Assembly (NCBI RefSeq): GCF_002362255.1 | Contig: NZ_LPVV01000042.1 | Location: 1-59,902, forward strand | Direction of reading: 5' to 3' | From: Microbacterium sp. SZ1 | GTDB taxonomy: Bacteria > Actinomycetota > Actinomycetes > Actinomycetales > Microbacteriaceae | DNA: 59,902 nt | Shown here: in pieces, positions 8,892-17,531 of the stretch | Layout: each line of letters begins with the position of its first letter | How positions within the stretch are numbered: the first letter of the stretch is position 1 | Notes under the pieces: model-generated | What the model saw: only the letters and a program-made list of their open reading frames with translations | Databases searched by the model: none | Told to the model about the DNA's origin: nothing | Made by a program: the position numbers and the translations under genes

Positions 8892-8914
8892 TTTCTACGC
8901 AGGAGCTCTTCACT

Positions 8915-10636
8915 GTGACAACCCCCACCCCTTCCTCATCCGAGACCATGCGCTCGGCACGCGAGGTCTTCACCGCGATCTCCGGACTCGTCGTCGGCAT
9001 GTTCGTCGCCGTGCTGTCCGGCACCGTCGTCTCGACCTCGATGCCCGTCATCATCGCCGACCTCGGTGGCACCCAGTCCCAGTACACCTGGGTCATCACC
9101 GCGAGCCTCCTCGCGACCGCCGTCAGCACCCCGATCTGGGGCAAGCTGGCCGACCTCGTCGACCGCAAGGTGCTCGTGCAGCTCGCGCTCATCATCTTCA
9201 CCGTCGGCACGGTCGTCGCCGGATTCTCGACCGACACGAACATGCTCATCGCCGTCCGCGTCGTGCAGGGCATCGGCGTCGGCGGACTGATGTCGCTCGT
9301 CATGATCGCCGTCGCCCTGATCATCTCTCCGCGCGAGCGCGGCAAGTACATGGGCGTCGTCGGCGGCATCATGGCCCTCGGCACCATCGGCGGCCCGCTG
9401 CTCGGCGGTCTCCTCACCGACGTGTGGGGCTGGCGCTCCAACTTCTTCGTCGGTGTGCCCTTCGCCCTGCTCGCCCTCGTGCTGCTGCAGTTCACGCTGC
9501 ACCTGCCGAAGCCGCAGCGCGACACGAAGGTGTCGATCGACTACTTCGGCATCGTGCTGCTCGCCGTCGGCGTCTCGACGCTGCTCATCTGGGTGTCGAT
9601 GGGCGGCAGCCAGTTCGACTGGGACTCCTCGACGAGCATCATGCTCGCCGTCACCGCCGGCGTGGCCATCGCCGCCTTCATCACGGTCGAGTTCTTCGTC
9701 AAGGAGCCGATCGTGCCGATGTCGCTGTTCCGCAATCGCACCTTCACGCTGTCGGTCATCGCGTCGATCGCGATCGGCGTCTCGATGTTCGCGACCTCGG
9801 TGTTCCTCGCCCAGTACTTCCAGCTCGCGCGCGGCGCCACCCCCACCGAGTCCGGCCTGATGACCATCCCGATGATCGTCGGCCAGATGGGTGCGTCGAT
9901 CATCATCGGTCAGCTCGTCAGCCGCTTCGGCAAGTGGAAGGGGTGGATGCTGCTCGGCTCCGTGCTGGTCACGATCGGAGTCAGCCTCATGGCGACTCTG
10001 CGCTACGACACCCCGTTCGGTCTCGTCGCGACCTACATGGTCGTGCTCGGAGCAGGCCTCGGCATGGTGATGCAGAACCTCACCCTCATCGTGCAGAACG
10101 ACACGGCCCCGCAGCAGCTGGGCGCGGCCTCGTCGAACGTGAACTTCTTCCGCACGATCGCCGGCACGATCGGCGTGACCATCATGGGCTCGCTGCTGTC
10201 ATCGAGCGTGGCCGACTACGTCAAGGACGGTCTCGAGGGCTTCGTGCCCGCCTCGCAGGAGGAGGTCGACGCGCTGCAGCACCTCGGCTCGGGTGACGTG
10301 CCGAAGGTCGGCCAGCTGCCCGAGTCGGTGCGCTCGATCGTCGAGTCCGCGTACGGACACGGCATCGCGGATGCGTTCATCATCGCCATCCCGCTCGCCG
10401 TGATCGCCGTGATCGCGATCGCGTTCATCAAGAACAAGCCGCTGTCGACGAAGAACGCCGCCGAGCAGCTGCGCGAGCAGGCCGAGGAGTCCGCGATCGA
10501 GGTCTCGCAGGCCGAGGTCGGGTCGTCGGCGTCGACCGGCACGATCCGCATCGCGGACGTCGAGGCGGGAACGCCGAAGACCGGCTCGGTCACCGTTCTC
10601 GAACGCGAGGGCGAGCGCGAGGACCGCGGGCGCTGA
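8915..10636 (+). CDS. MFS drug exporter, DHA2 (14-TM) family
   Basis: 573-aa predicted multidrug exporter. Key signatures are VSTSMPVIIADLGG in TM1, motif A GKLADLVDRKVLVQ, and motif C-type GGPLLGGLLTDVWGW; a long hydrophilic tail of about 70 residues ends the protein. The GTG at 8915 is preferred over an in-frame ATG at 8873, because AGGAG lies at 8901-8905 (9-nt spacing) and the ATG falls within the -10 hexamer TATGGT. A MarR gene follows after 1 nt, the classical emrB/emrR-like arrangement in which substrates of the pump relieve repression. Substrate unknown. Confidence 0.9.
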   Translation: MTTPTPSSSETMRSAREVFTAISGLVVGMFVAVLSGTVVSTSMPVIIADLGGTQSQYTWVITASLLATAVSTPIWGKLADLVDRKVLVQLALIIFTVGTVVAGFSTDTNMLIAVRVVQGIGVGGLMSLVMIAVALIISPRERGKYMGVVGGIMALGTIGGPLLGGLLTDVWGWRSNFFVGVPFALLALVLLQFTLHLPKPQRDTKVSIDYFGIVLLAVGVSTLLIWVSMGGSQFDWDSSTSIMLAVTAGVAIAAFITVEFFVKEPIVPMSLFRNRTFTLSVIASIAIGVSMFATSVFLAQYFQLARGATPTESGLMTIPMIVGQMGASIIIGQLVSRFGKWKGWMLLGSVLVTIGVSLMATLRYDTPFGLVATYMVVLGAGLGMVMQNLTLIVQNDTAPQQLGAASSNVNFFRTIAGTIGVTIMGSLLSSSVADYVKDGLEGFVPASQEEVDALQHLGSGDVPKVGQLPESVRSIVESAYGHGIADAFIIAIPLAVIAVIAIAFIKNKPLSTKNAAEQLREQAEESAIEVSQAEVGSSASTGTIRIADVEAGTPKTGSVTVLEREGEREDRGR

Positions 10637-10637
10637 G

Positions 10638-11093
10638 ATGACCCCCACCGATGCGGCGACCGCTCCGGACGTCGAGAGCGCCGTCGGCGACCTCCAGGCA
10701 CATCTGAACCTCATCTTCGCGAGGACTCGGACGCTGTGGAGGGAGTCGGCGGCGCGCATCGCCCCCGACCTGCAGGTCGGCGGGTACAAGCTGCTCACGT
10801 TTATCGATCGAGCAGGGTCGGCCAGCGCGCACGAGCTCGCCGAGCGGTTCGAGATGGACAAGTCGGTCATCAGCCGCCAGGTGCGGATGCTGGAGGAGCT
10901 CGGCCTCATCGAGTCCCGCCCCGACGAGCGGGACGGACGCCTGCGTGTGCTCACCGCTACGCCGACCGCCAGCGCCGCGCTCGCGGAGCTGCGTCGCGAC
11001 CACAGCCGTCGCCTCGACGCGGTCATGGCCGAGCTGACGGCGGAGGAGATCCGCGCGGCATCCAAGGTCTTCCGGCTGCTGTCCGAGGTCTGA
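10638..11093 (+). CDS. MarR-family repressor, first of two paralogues
   Basis: 151 aa. It is a winged-helix protein with the recognition segment SAHELAERFEMDKSVISR, then VRMLEELGLIESRPDERDGR forming the wing. It starts one base after the MFS stop and is surely co-transcribed with it. MarR proteins bind short palindromes as dimers and release on binding small phenolic or amphipathic ligands; the two palindromes upstream of the MFS fit that role. It is clearly paralogous to the next gene (shared DLQ..GY..LT, DKS..SR.VR.LE.LGL.ES). Confidence 0.88.
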   Translation: MTPTDAATAPDVESAVGDLQAHLNLIFARTRTLWRESAARIAPDLQVGGYKLLTFIDRAGSASAHELAERFEMDKSVISRQVRMLEELGLIESRPDERDGRLRVLTATPTASAALAELRRDHSRRLDAVMAELTAEEIRAASKVFRLLSEV

Positions 11094-11133
11094 TCCGTGA
11101 CGGGCCGCCGCGAGGGCGGCGCGTGGTTCGCCG

Positions 11134-11139
11134 TAAGCT
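11134..11139 (+). promoter_or_regulatory. Possible -10 for second marR gene
   Basis: TAAGCT lies 7 nt before the ATG at 11147, so this gene may have its own leaderless transcript. A GC-rich hairpin just upstream (GCCGCC-gcgag-GGCGGC, about 11104-11120) could end the preceding message. No convincing -35 was seen. Confidence 0.35.
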
Positions 11140-11146
11140 GGCGGGC

Positions 11147-11650
11147 ATGAGCGCCGCCGACGATCACGCCGACGAGAGACCCGCCTCCGGCGGCGAGACC
11201 GGCGAGGCAGCCGCCCTCGAGGATGCCGTGCACCGCGTCGAGCACGAGCTGGGCCGGCTGTTCGCGCGCATCAGGGTGAGCTGGCGCGAAGCGGCGATCA
11301 CGGTGCATCCCGACCTGCAGCCCCTCGGCTACCAGGTGCTGACGTCGATCGCCTCGGGCAAGGCGACGTCGGCCGGCGCGATCATCGAGCGGCTGCAGAC
11401 CGACAAGTCCGCCGTCAGCCGGCACGTGCGCCAGCTCGAGCAGCTCGGGCTCGTCGAGAGCGTTGCTGACCCCGACGACCGGCGAGCTCGTGTGCTCGTC
11501 GCGACGCCGCTCGCGCAGGAGCGCGTCGCCCTCGCGCGGTCGCGCTACGAGGCCCGCCTCAGCGAGCGGCTGCGCGGATGGTCGTCGGAGGATCTGGACC
11601 GCTTCGTCGCCCTGCTCGGCGACCTCGGCGGCTCGAACGAGAGCTCCTGA
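11147..11650 (+). CDS. MarR-family repressor, second paralogue
   Basis: 167 aa. After a charged, probably flexible 30-residue N-terminus comes a MarR winged helix (TSAGAIIERLQTDKSAVSR, HVRQLEQLGLVESVADPDDR). It is the paralogue of 10638-11093 and lies 53 bp after it. Its own -10-like TAAGCT suggests separate expression. It precedes an Old Yellow Enzyme gene by 38 bp, so it may instead control that reductase; sequence alone does not decide between the two. Confidence 0.85.
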   Translation: MSAADDHADERPASGGETGEAAALEDAVHRVEHELGRLFARIRVSWREAAITVHPDLQPLGYQVLTSIASGKATSAGAIIERLQTDKSAVSRHVRQLEQLGLVESVADPDDRRARVLVATPLAQERVALARSRYEARLSERLRGWSSEDLDRFVALLGDLGGSNESS

Positions 11651-11688
11651 CGGGAATACGTCCGGCCGCCCGGTTCTTGTCCCTCACC

Positions 11689-12777
11689 GTGAGTCTTTTC
11701 GAGCCCGCCGCCTTCGGCGCCCTCCCGCTGTCCAACCGCGTCGTCATGGCGCCCCTCACCCGCACGCGCGCCGACGACCACGGGGTGCCGACCGACATCA
11801 TGGCGGAGTACTACCGTCAGCGCGCCGGGCAGGGCCTCATCATCACCGAGGGCACCTGGCCGGTCGCGGAGGGCAAGTCGTACCAGGGGCAGCCGGGCAT
11901 CGTCACGGCCGAGCAGATCGACGGATGGCGCCGCATCGCCGAGGCCGTGCACGCCGAGGGCGGCACGATCGTGATGCAGCTCATGCACGGCGGACGTGTC
12001 GGGCATCCCGAGATCTCGGGCGAGCCGCGGGTCGTCGGCCCCAGCGCGATCGCGGCGCCCGGTGAGACGCACACGCCCGTCGGCAAGGCCGCGATGCCCG
12101 TCGCGCACGCGCTCACGGTCGACGAGATCCCCGAGGTGATCGAGCAGTTCGCGCAGGCGGCGCGCAACGCGATCGAGGCCGGTCTCGACGGCGTCGAGGT
12201 GCACGGAGCGAACGGCTACCTCGTGCACGAGTTCCTCTCGCCGGTGTCGAACGTGCGCGAGGATCGGTACGGCGGGTCGCCCGCGAATCGGGCGCGCTTC
12301 GCGATCGAGGTCACGCGTGCCGTGGCCGAGGCGGTCGGGGCTGACCGCACCGGCATCCGTCTGTCGCCGCAGCACAACATCCAGGGCGTGCTCGAGGAGG
12401 ACGACGACGACGCCCTCGCGACGTACCTCGCGGTCGCCGAGGGCCTCGCCCCGCTCGGCATCGCGTTCGTCGACGTGCTCAGCGCGGCGCCGACGAGCGA
12501 GCTCGTGCAGCGCATCCGCCGGACGTTCGGCGCTCCGCTGATCATCAACTCCGGCTTCGGCGTCGTGACGACGCGTGACGAGGCCGAGGGCCTGATCGCG
12601 GGTGGATGGGCGGATGCCGTCGCCGCCGGACGTCCGGCGATCGCCAACCCCGACCTCGTCGAGCGCTGGAAGCAGGATGCCGAGCTCAACGATCCGCGAC
12701 CGGCGCTCTTCTACGGACGCACCGCGGAGGGGTACACGGACTACCCATCGCTGGAGATCGTGCGCGCCGAGGCCTGA
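11689..12777 (+). CDS. Alkene reductase, Old Yellow Enzyme family
   Basis: 362 aa, FMN-dependent NAD(P)H oxidoreductase that reduces activated C=C bonds and often nitro compounds (NemA/XenA-like). It is a TIM barrel: FMN-binding NRVVMAPLTRTRA near the N-terminus, LMHGGRVGHPE, the active-site VEVHGANGYLVHEFLSP (His and Asn ligands), RYGGSPANRARF, and the phosphate-binding end SGFGVVTTRDEAEGLI. The GTG start at 11689 directly precedes the conserved SLFEPAAFGALPLSNR; the frame is open further upstream but that part overlaps the marR gene. Regulation by the neighbouring MarR is possible. Confidence 0.9.
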   Translation: MSLFEPAAFGALPLSNRVVMAPLTRTRADDHGVPTDIMAEYYRQRAGQGLIITEGTWPVAEGKSYQGQPGIVTAEQIDGWRRIAEAVHAEGGTIVMQLMHGGRVGHPEISGEPRVVGPSAIAAPGETHTPVGKAAMPVAHALTVDEIPEVIEQFAQAARNAIEAGLDGVEVHGANGYLVHEFLSPVSNVREDRYGGSPANRARFAIEVTRAVAEAVGADRTGIRLSPQHNIQGVLEEDDDDALATYLAVAEGLAPLGIAFVDVLSAAPTSELVQRIRRTFGAPLIINSGFGVVTTRDEAEGLIAGGWADAVAAGRPAIANPDLVERWKQDAELNDPRPALFYGRTAEGYTDYPSLEIVRAEA

Positions 12778-12809
12778 TCGGCGCGTCGAGGCCGACGCCG
12801 GCACTGATC

Positions 12810-14018
12810 TCAGCTGAACAGCACGATCGCGTACGCCGCGAAGAGCACGAGGTGCACAGCGCCGTGGGTCGCGGTGACGCGTTTGGCGGAGAAGGTCGTG
12901 ACCGACAGCAGCAGCGTCACCCCCAGCATGAGGAGGTTCGCGGAGGACTCTGCGAGCACCACGGTCTGGCCCGTCAGCATCCCGATGATCAGAACCGCCG
13001 GGATCGTGAGTCCGACCGTCGACACGAGTGCGCCGTGGCAGAGGTTGTTGACGCGCTGAGCCTGGCCGCCGAGCGCCGCTCGGATCGCGGTGATCGACTC
13101 GGGCAGGAACACGATCGCGGCGATGAGCACGCCGGCGAGGGCGGGCGGAGCGCCGAGCCGGCCGAGGCCGTCGTCGAGCAGGGCCGCCATGTCGTGCGAC
13201 AGGAGCACGATCGGCAGCACGGTGACGACGAGCAGGGCGAGGCGGACGAGCACCTCGAGGCGATGGGCGCGCAGCGTCGCGAGGATGCCGGTCGAGTTTC
13301 GTTCCGCGGCGGCCTGAGCCCGGGTGCTCGCGGGGTTCGTGCCGCCCTCTGCAGTCCCGACCTCGGTGAAGTCCGCGGCCTGAGCGCCCATCTGGCGGAC
13401 GAGGAAGAACGCATAGACGCCGAGCGTCAGCACCACGATGGGGATCTCCTGCGCGACCGTGTACGAGCCGTCGGTCCCGATGAGTGCCGGCAGCCCGAAG
13501 GCGAGTGTGACGAGAAGTATGAGCATCGTCAGGTATGCGGAGGTTCCGGTGCGATTGTGCTGCAGAGTCCGGTGGCGGAGTCCGCCCAGCAGCAGAGCGA
13601 GGCCGATGACGAGGTTCATGATGATCATCGCGACGGCCATGACGGAGTCGCGAGCGATGGTCTGGTGCTCGCCCGGCCCCAGCATGACGGCCGAGATGAG
13701 GATGACCTCGATCAGCACGATCGACAGCGTCAGCACGAGCGACCCGTAGGGGTCGCCGAGGCGGTGGGCGAGCGCTTCGGCCTGTTTCACGACACCGAAG
13801 GCGCACACGAGGATGACGGCGACGATCGCGACCAGCCCGACGACGAGCACGGCGACCGGTGCGGGTGCCGCGAGCAGCGGATGCGCGATGAGCACGGCGG
13901 CGAAGGCTCCCCAGCCGAGCACGATGCGCGCGACGTCGGAGCGGCCGACGAGGGTGCGCAGCGAGGTGAGCGGGACCGCCGCGTCTGTCGAGGGTGTCTT
14001 GCGTGCGTTCGGCGACAT
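12810..14018 (-). CDS. Calcium/sodium-proton antiporter, ChaA type
   Basis: 402 aa, about 11 membrane segments, CaCA superfamily. The two alpha-repeats are seen as GDPYGSLVLTLSIVLIEVIL and FLPESITAIRAALGGQ, both with the acidic residue used for cation binding, and NNLCHGALVSTVGLTIP completes the second repeat. It exports Ca2+ (and possibly Na+ or K+) in exchange for protons. AGGAG lies 7 nt before the ATG. Transcribed alone; its promoter must lie in 14019-14314, which also holds a 28-bp tandem repeat. Confidence 0.87.
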   Translation of the reverse strand: MSPNARKTPSTDAAVPLTSLRTLVGRSDVARIVLGWGAFAAVLIAHPLLAAPAPVAVLVVGLVAIVAVILVCAFGVVKQAEALAHRLGDPYGSLVLTLSIVLIEVILISAVMLGPGEHQTIARDSVMAVAMIIMNLVIGLALLLGGLRHRTLQHNRTGTSAYLTMLILLVTLAFGLPALIGTDGSYTVAQEIPIVVLTLGVYAFFLVRQMGAQAADFTEVGTAEGGTNPASTRAQAAAERNSTGILATLRAHRLEVLVRLALLVVTVLPIVLLSHDMAALLDDGLGRLGAPPALAGVLIAAIVFLPESITAIRAALGGQAQRVNNLCHGALVSTVGLTIPAVLIIGMLTGQTVVLAESSANLLMLGVTLLLSVTTFSAKRVTATHGAVHLVLFAAYAIVLFS

Positions 14019-14192
14019 GGTCGCGCTCCTTCGAGTGGGGCCGTCCCCGCCTGAGGATCGACGGTCGGGTCGTCCCGATCGCCGCGCGGTGCCGATGCAC
14101 CGACGCTCACATCACGGTGTCCAGGATAGGCCCTGTACCGGAACGACTGCTGTGCACGCGGGTCACGATGATCGCGGTGCTGCGCGCTCCCC

Positions 14193-14248
14193 GGCCCGCG
14201 CGCCCGACGCGAGGTGCCTCGGCCCGCGCGCCCGACGCGAGGTGCCTC
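14193..14248. repeat. 28-bp tandem duplication
   Basis: Two exact, adjacent copies of a 28-bp unit (14193-14220 and 14221-14248, unit begins GGCCCGCGCGCCCGACGCGA) lie in the 296-bp gap between the HNH gene stop and the ChaA start. Only a few bases of a third copy follow. Probably slippage in GC-rich DNA. Nothing else was recognised in the gap. Confidence 0.85.
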
Positions 14249-14314
14249 GGCCCGAGAATCCCTCGTCGAGCACGCATTGTCGCGCTCTCCTCGGCCCGCG
14301 CGCCTCGCCTCTCT

Positions 14315-15889
14315 TCATCCCGTGCGGGCGAGCGCTACGGTGCGACTGTCCGATCGTGTCGAGCTGCGGTCGGATCGCGTCGCTCCGGGGGTCGGAAGGC
14401 TGAGTCGGGGCGCACGCCACTGCCGCGCCGGATCCCACCACCCCGGCCCCCGAATCTGAGGTACGCCGTCGTTCATCCGTATCTCCCACCCCGATGATCC
14501 GAGGCTCCGGTGATGCCACCAGCACAGCGGCACCCCGTTGTCGGTGTGAGTCGGCCCGCCGCGCGCATGCTCGGTGACGTGATGGATCTCGCACCAGGAC
14601 GCCGGCACGTGGCATCCGGGGATGAGACACTCCTTGTCTCGCGCGACGATCGCCCGCCGCTGGTGCACCGTGAACACTCGGTCCGTGCTGTGGATGCCGA
14701 CGATCCGACCCTCGTCCATGGTGACGCGCTGGATCGTGCCCGAGCAGCCGACGTGCGCTGCGACGTCCGCATGAGTCTGACTAAAGGCGCCAGGCACGCT
14801 CGCTCGGCCGCGTCCCGCGGCGAGATCCTTCGCGTCGACGGTGACGACGAGGGTGGGAGCCGCGCCGCCGAGGCTCGGCATGTCCCGATGACGAGCGGCG
14901 ATCCCCAGCGCCGCGGCGAGAGCGTCGTGACGCTTCTGCGTCGCGGTGCGATCATCGATCACCGCGCGGGGATCGGAGTTGAACGGATCGGGCTCGCCGA
15001 CACGAGAGTCGTCGATGACCGAGCCATCGACACCTGAGCCTCCGGCACCTGAGCCTCCGGCACCTGAGCCGTCGGTGTCCGTCGGGATGAACCGCACGCC
15101 GAGTCGGGGTGGCCCGTCGCCCTTCGGATTGTTCTGGGCGTCGAAGATGAGTTCCAGCTGCGCCGCGACCTCGGGCGTCAGAGCGCCCGAGATCGGCCGC
15201 AGCCCGTTGCGCAGCCGTCCGACGGTGATTCCGCGTCGTCTGGCGGCTTCGTCGGCGGGTTCTTCCCCGTCGGGATCGAGCAGCCCGACCAGAGCCTCGG
15301 CGAGCAGCCGCAGATCTTCAGGCATGGGGGCGGGGCCACGACCGGAGGCTCGATCCGCATCGCAGGCATCGCCCCCTGCAGGTATCGACTCAGGAGCATC
15401 GTGTGCGCCCCTCGCGGCGTCGGCGAGGCACTCGTCAGCGCCGAGGCGCCCGTCGAGCCCGATACGGTCGACGACCTTCTCGATCGGCGCGGTTGCGGCG
15501 AGAAAACCGGCCGTGCCGACAACGCCGTCGAGCAGGGCTTCGCGAAGCGCCGGCCAACGGGCGGGCAGGCGTTCGCCGGAGGTCAGACTCGACTGCCGAC
15601 GCACGAGATCGACGACCTTGACCAGCCGTGACGCCCCGCCCGTGTCGACCAGCAGCGCTCGGCGTAGCAGCTCGTTCTCGTTGCGGCACCCAGCGGAGTG
15701 CGGGAGATCGACGTCGCCCGCCGCGACGGTCTCGACGATCACCGCCTCGACGCGGCGGAACGCGGCGCCCGCAGTGGCGAGGACTTCGACCCGCTCCGAC
15801 TCTGTGAGACCGGCGAGGGAGTCATCGGCGAGCACTCGATCGAGGTCGGAGACGACCTGGTCGAGGAGGGTGCGTGGCCGGGATGACAT
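14315..15889 (-). CDS. DUF222 / HNH endonuclease domain protein
   Basis: 524 aa. The N-terminal DUF222 region (begins TLLDQVVSDLDRVLADDSLAGL; ELLRRALLVD) is followed by a Gly/Ser-rich linker of short repeats (GSGAGGSGAGG, residues about 273-295) and a C-terminal HNH nuclease with Cys pairs and His: CLIPGCHVPASWCEIHHV, then NGVPLCWWHH. Such proteins are highly repeated in Microbacteriaceae genomes; function is unproven but nuclease folds are intact here. The ATG at 15889 aligns with the start of the second family member at 59579. The frame stays open upstream, but that portion is Pro/Arg-rich low-complexity and unlikely to be translated. Confidence 0.85.
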   Translation of the reverse strand: MSSRPRTLLDQVVSDLDRVLADDSLAGLTESERVEVLATAGAAFRRVEAVIVETVAAGDVDLPHSAGCRNENELLRRALLVDTGGASRLVKVVDLVRRQSSLTSGERLPARWPALREALLDGVVGTAGFLAATAPIEKVVDRIGLDGRLGADECLADAARGAHDAPESIPAGGDACDADRASGRGPAPMPEDLRLLAEALVGLLDPDGEEPADEAARRRGITVGRLRNGLRPISGALTPEVAAQLELIFDAQNNPKGDGPPRLGVRFIPTDTDGSGAGGSGAGGSGVDGSVIDDSRVGEPDPFNSDPRAVIDDRTATQKRHDALAAALGIAARHRDMPSLGGAAPTLVVTVDAKDLAAGRGRASVPGAFSQTHADVAAHVGCSGTIQRVTMDEGRIVGIHSTDRVFTVHQRRAIVARDKECLIPGCHVPASWCEIHHVTEHARGGPTHTDNGVPLCWWHHRSLGSSGWEIRMNDGVPQIRGPGWWDPARQWRAPRLSLPTPGATRSDRSSTRSDSRTVALARTG

Positions 15890-16263
15890 GCCCTCAGTCA
15901 ACCCGGGACCACCGACATTCAGATCGCTGGAAGCAGCGGATTTCGGCCAGTTCAGGCGTGTATTCCGATACTCCCGATGTGCATCTCGGCATATCGCGGA
16001 CGAGGGGTGAAGCGGCCGCGGAGGGGTCTGGGTGAGGGCCGTGGAGAAGGGGTGGAGCGCGCGAGGGATCTCGATGAGGGCCCGCCGAGAAAGGGTGACG
16101 GCACGTGGGGAATCTGGGGCGAGGGGCGCGAGATGGGGGCAGTGCCGTGGAGATGGGGTGAGGAACGCTGTCAACCCTCTGTCGTGGCGCACCCTCCGCC
16201 GAGAGAGTGGCTGTCCACCGCACCGCAGACACGACACGCAACCGTGAACGAGGAGGACGCATC
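15890..16263. other. Intergenic region with G-rich strand
   Basis: 374 bp between divergent genes. No gene seen. About 16005-16165 the plus strand is unusually purine/G-rich with many GGGG runs (GAGGGGTG, TGGGGAATCTGGGGCGAGGGG, GATGGGGGC), unlike the coding neighbours. The 3' end supplies GAGGAGG as ribosome binding site for the dehydrogenase at 16264. Confidence 0.6.
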
Positions 16264-17448
16264 ATGAAGGCACTCACCTGGCAGGGCACCCGGAAGGTGA
16301 GGGTCGAGGAGGTACCCGACCCCACGATCGACTACTCGACCGATGCGATCGTGCGCATCACCTCGTCGGCGATCTGCGGGTCCGACCTGCATCTGTACGA
16401 ACTCCTCGGACCCTTCCTCGACCGCGGCGACATCCTCGGGCACGAGCCGATGGGCGTCGTCGTCGAGGTCGGCAGCGATGTCACCACGCTGTCGGTCGGC
16501 GACCGCGTCGTGATCCCCTTCACGATCTCGTGCGGGCAGTGCTTCTTCTGCGTCCAGGGCCTGCAGTCGCAGTGCGAGACGACCCAGGTGCGCGAGTACG
16601 GCAGCGGCGCGACGCTGTTCGGATACACGAAGCTCTACGGTCAGATCCCCGGCGGTCAGGCCGAATACCTCCGTGTGCCGCTCGCGGACTACAACCACAT
16701 CAAGGTCGCCTCCGACCTGCCCGATGACCGCTACCTGTTCCTCAGCGACATCCTGCCGACGGCGTGGCAGGGCGTCGAGTACGCGAACGTGCCCGACGGC
16801 GGCACCCTCGCGGTCATGGGCCTCGGCCCCGTCGGACAGTTCGTGTCGCGCATCGGCGTGCACCGCGGCTACCGCGTGCTCGCGGTCGACCCCGTGGCCG
16901 AGCGTCGTGAGATGGCCGCCCGCCACGGCGTGGAGACCTTCGATCTCTCCGACGACGTGGTCTCGGAGCTGCGCGACCTCACAGAAGGTCGAGGAGCGGA
17001 TGCCGTCGTCGACGCCGTCGGCATGGAGGCGCACGGCAACCCCGGCGTGGGCATCGCGCAGAAGGCGGTCGGACTGCTTCCGGACGCTCTCGCGCAGCAA
17101 ATGATGGACAAGGCGGGCATCGATCGCCTCGCCGCCCTGCACGCGTCGATCGACGCGGTGCGCCGCGGCGGCACGGTGTCACTCAGCGGCGTCTACGCCG
17201 GAGACGCCGACATCATGCCGATGAAGACGATGTTCGACAAGCAGCTCAGCCTGCGCATGGGGCAGTGCAACGTGAAGCGCTGGATCGACGATCTGATGCC
17301 GCTGGTCGAGGACCTGAGCGACCCTCTCGGCGTCATGGACCTCACGACCCACAGCGCGCCCCTCGAGGATGCGCCTGGCCTGTACGAGACCTTCCAGCGC
17401 AAGGAGGACGGCTGCATCAAGGTCGTGCTCCGTCCCGACGCTGCCTGA
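16264..17448 (+). CDS. Zinc-dependent alcohol dehydrogenase, formaldehyde-dehydrogenase-like
   Basis: 394-aa medium-chain dehydrogenase closest in pattern to glutathione-independent formaldehyde dehydrogenases. Catalytic-zinc residues lie in CGSDLHLY and GHEPMGVVVEVG; structural-zinc cysteines in SCGQCFFCVQGLQSQC. The Rossmann motif is GLGPVGQFVSRIG. The long variable segment NPGVGIAQKAVGLLPDALAQ is typical of the FDH-like branch. ATG 16264 has GAGGAGG 8-14 nt upstream. It stands alone and ends at a strong hairpin. The physiological substrate (formaldehyde, other aldehydes or alcohols) cannot be fixed from sequence. Confidence 0.88.
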   Translation: MKALTWQGTRKVRVEEVPDPTIDYSTDAIVRITSSAICGSDLHLYELLGPFLDRGDILGHEPMGVVVEVGSDVTTLSVGDRVVIPFTISCGQCFFCVQGLQSQCETTQVREYGSGATLFGYTKLYGQIPGGQAEYLRVPLADYNHIKVASDLPDDRYLFLSDILPTAWQGVEYANVPDGGTLAVMGLGPVGQFVSRIGVHRGYRVLAVDPVAERREMAARHGVETFDLSDDVVSELRDLTEGRGADAVVDAVGMEAHGNPGVGIAQKAVGLLPDALAQQMMDKAGIDRLAALHASIDAVRRGGTVSLSGVYAGDADIMPMKTMFDKQLSLRMGQCNVKRWIDDLMPLVEDLSDPLGVMDLTTHSAPLEDAPGLYETFQRKEDGCIKVVLRPDAA

Positions 17449-17459
17449 CGACAGCATCC

Positions 17460-17486
17460 GGGGCCGCCGCTCCGCGCGGCGGCCCC
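17460..17486. terminator. Bidirectional hairpin terminator
   Basis: An 11-bp perfect stem (GGGGCCGCCGC / GCGGCGGCCCC) with a 5-nt loop sits between the convergent dehydrogenase and SRPBCC genes. Confidence 0.8.
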
Positions 17487-17531
17487 AGTGTCCACGCGAC
17501 CTGACCGAGGGACCGGCGGGACGAGCGCGGC

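Noticed and set aside
8873..8914. ATG at 8873 as start of the MFS exporter
   Set aside because: It overlaps the predicted -10 and an operator, and has no Shine-Dalgarno; GTG 8915 has AGGAG at good distance.
15890..16237. N-terminal extension of the DUF222/HNH protein
   Set aside because: The upstream in-frame part is Pro/Arg-rich low complexity with no homology to the paralogue, whose start aligns with ATG 15889.
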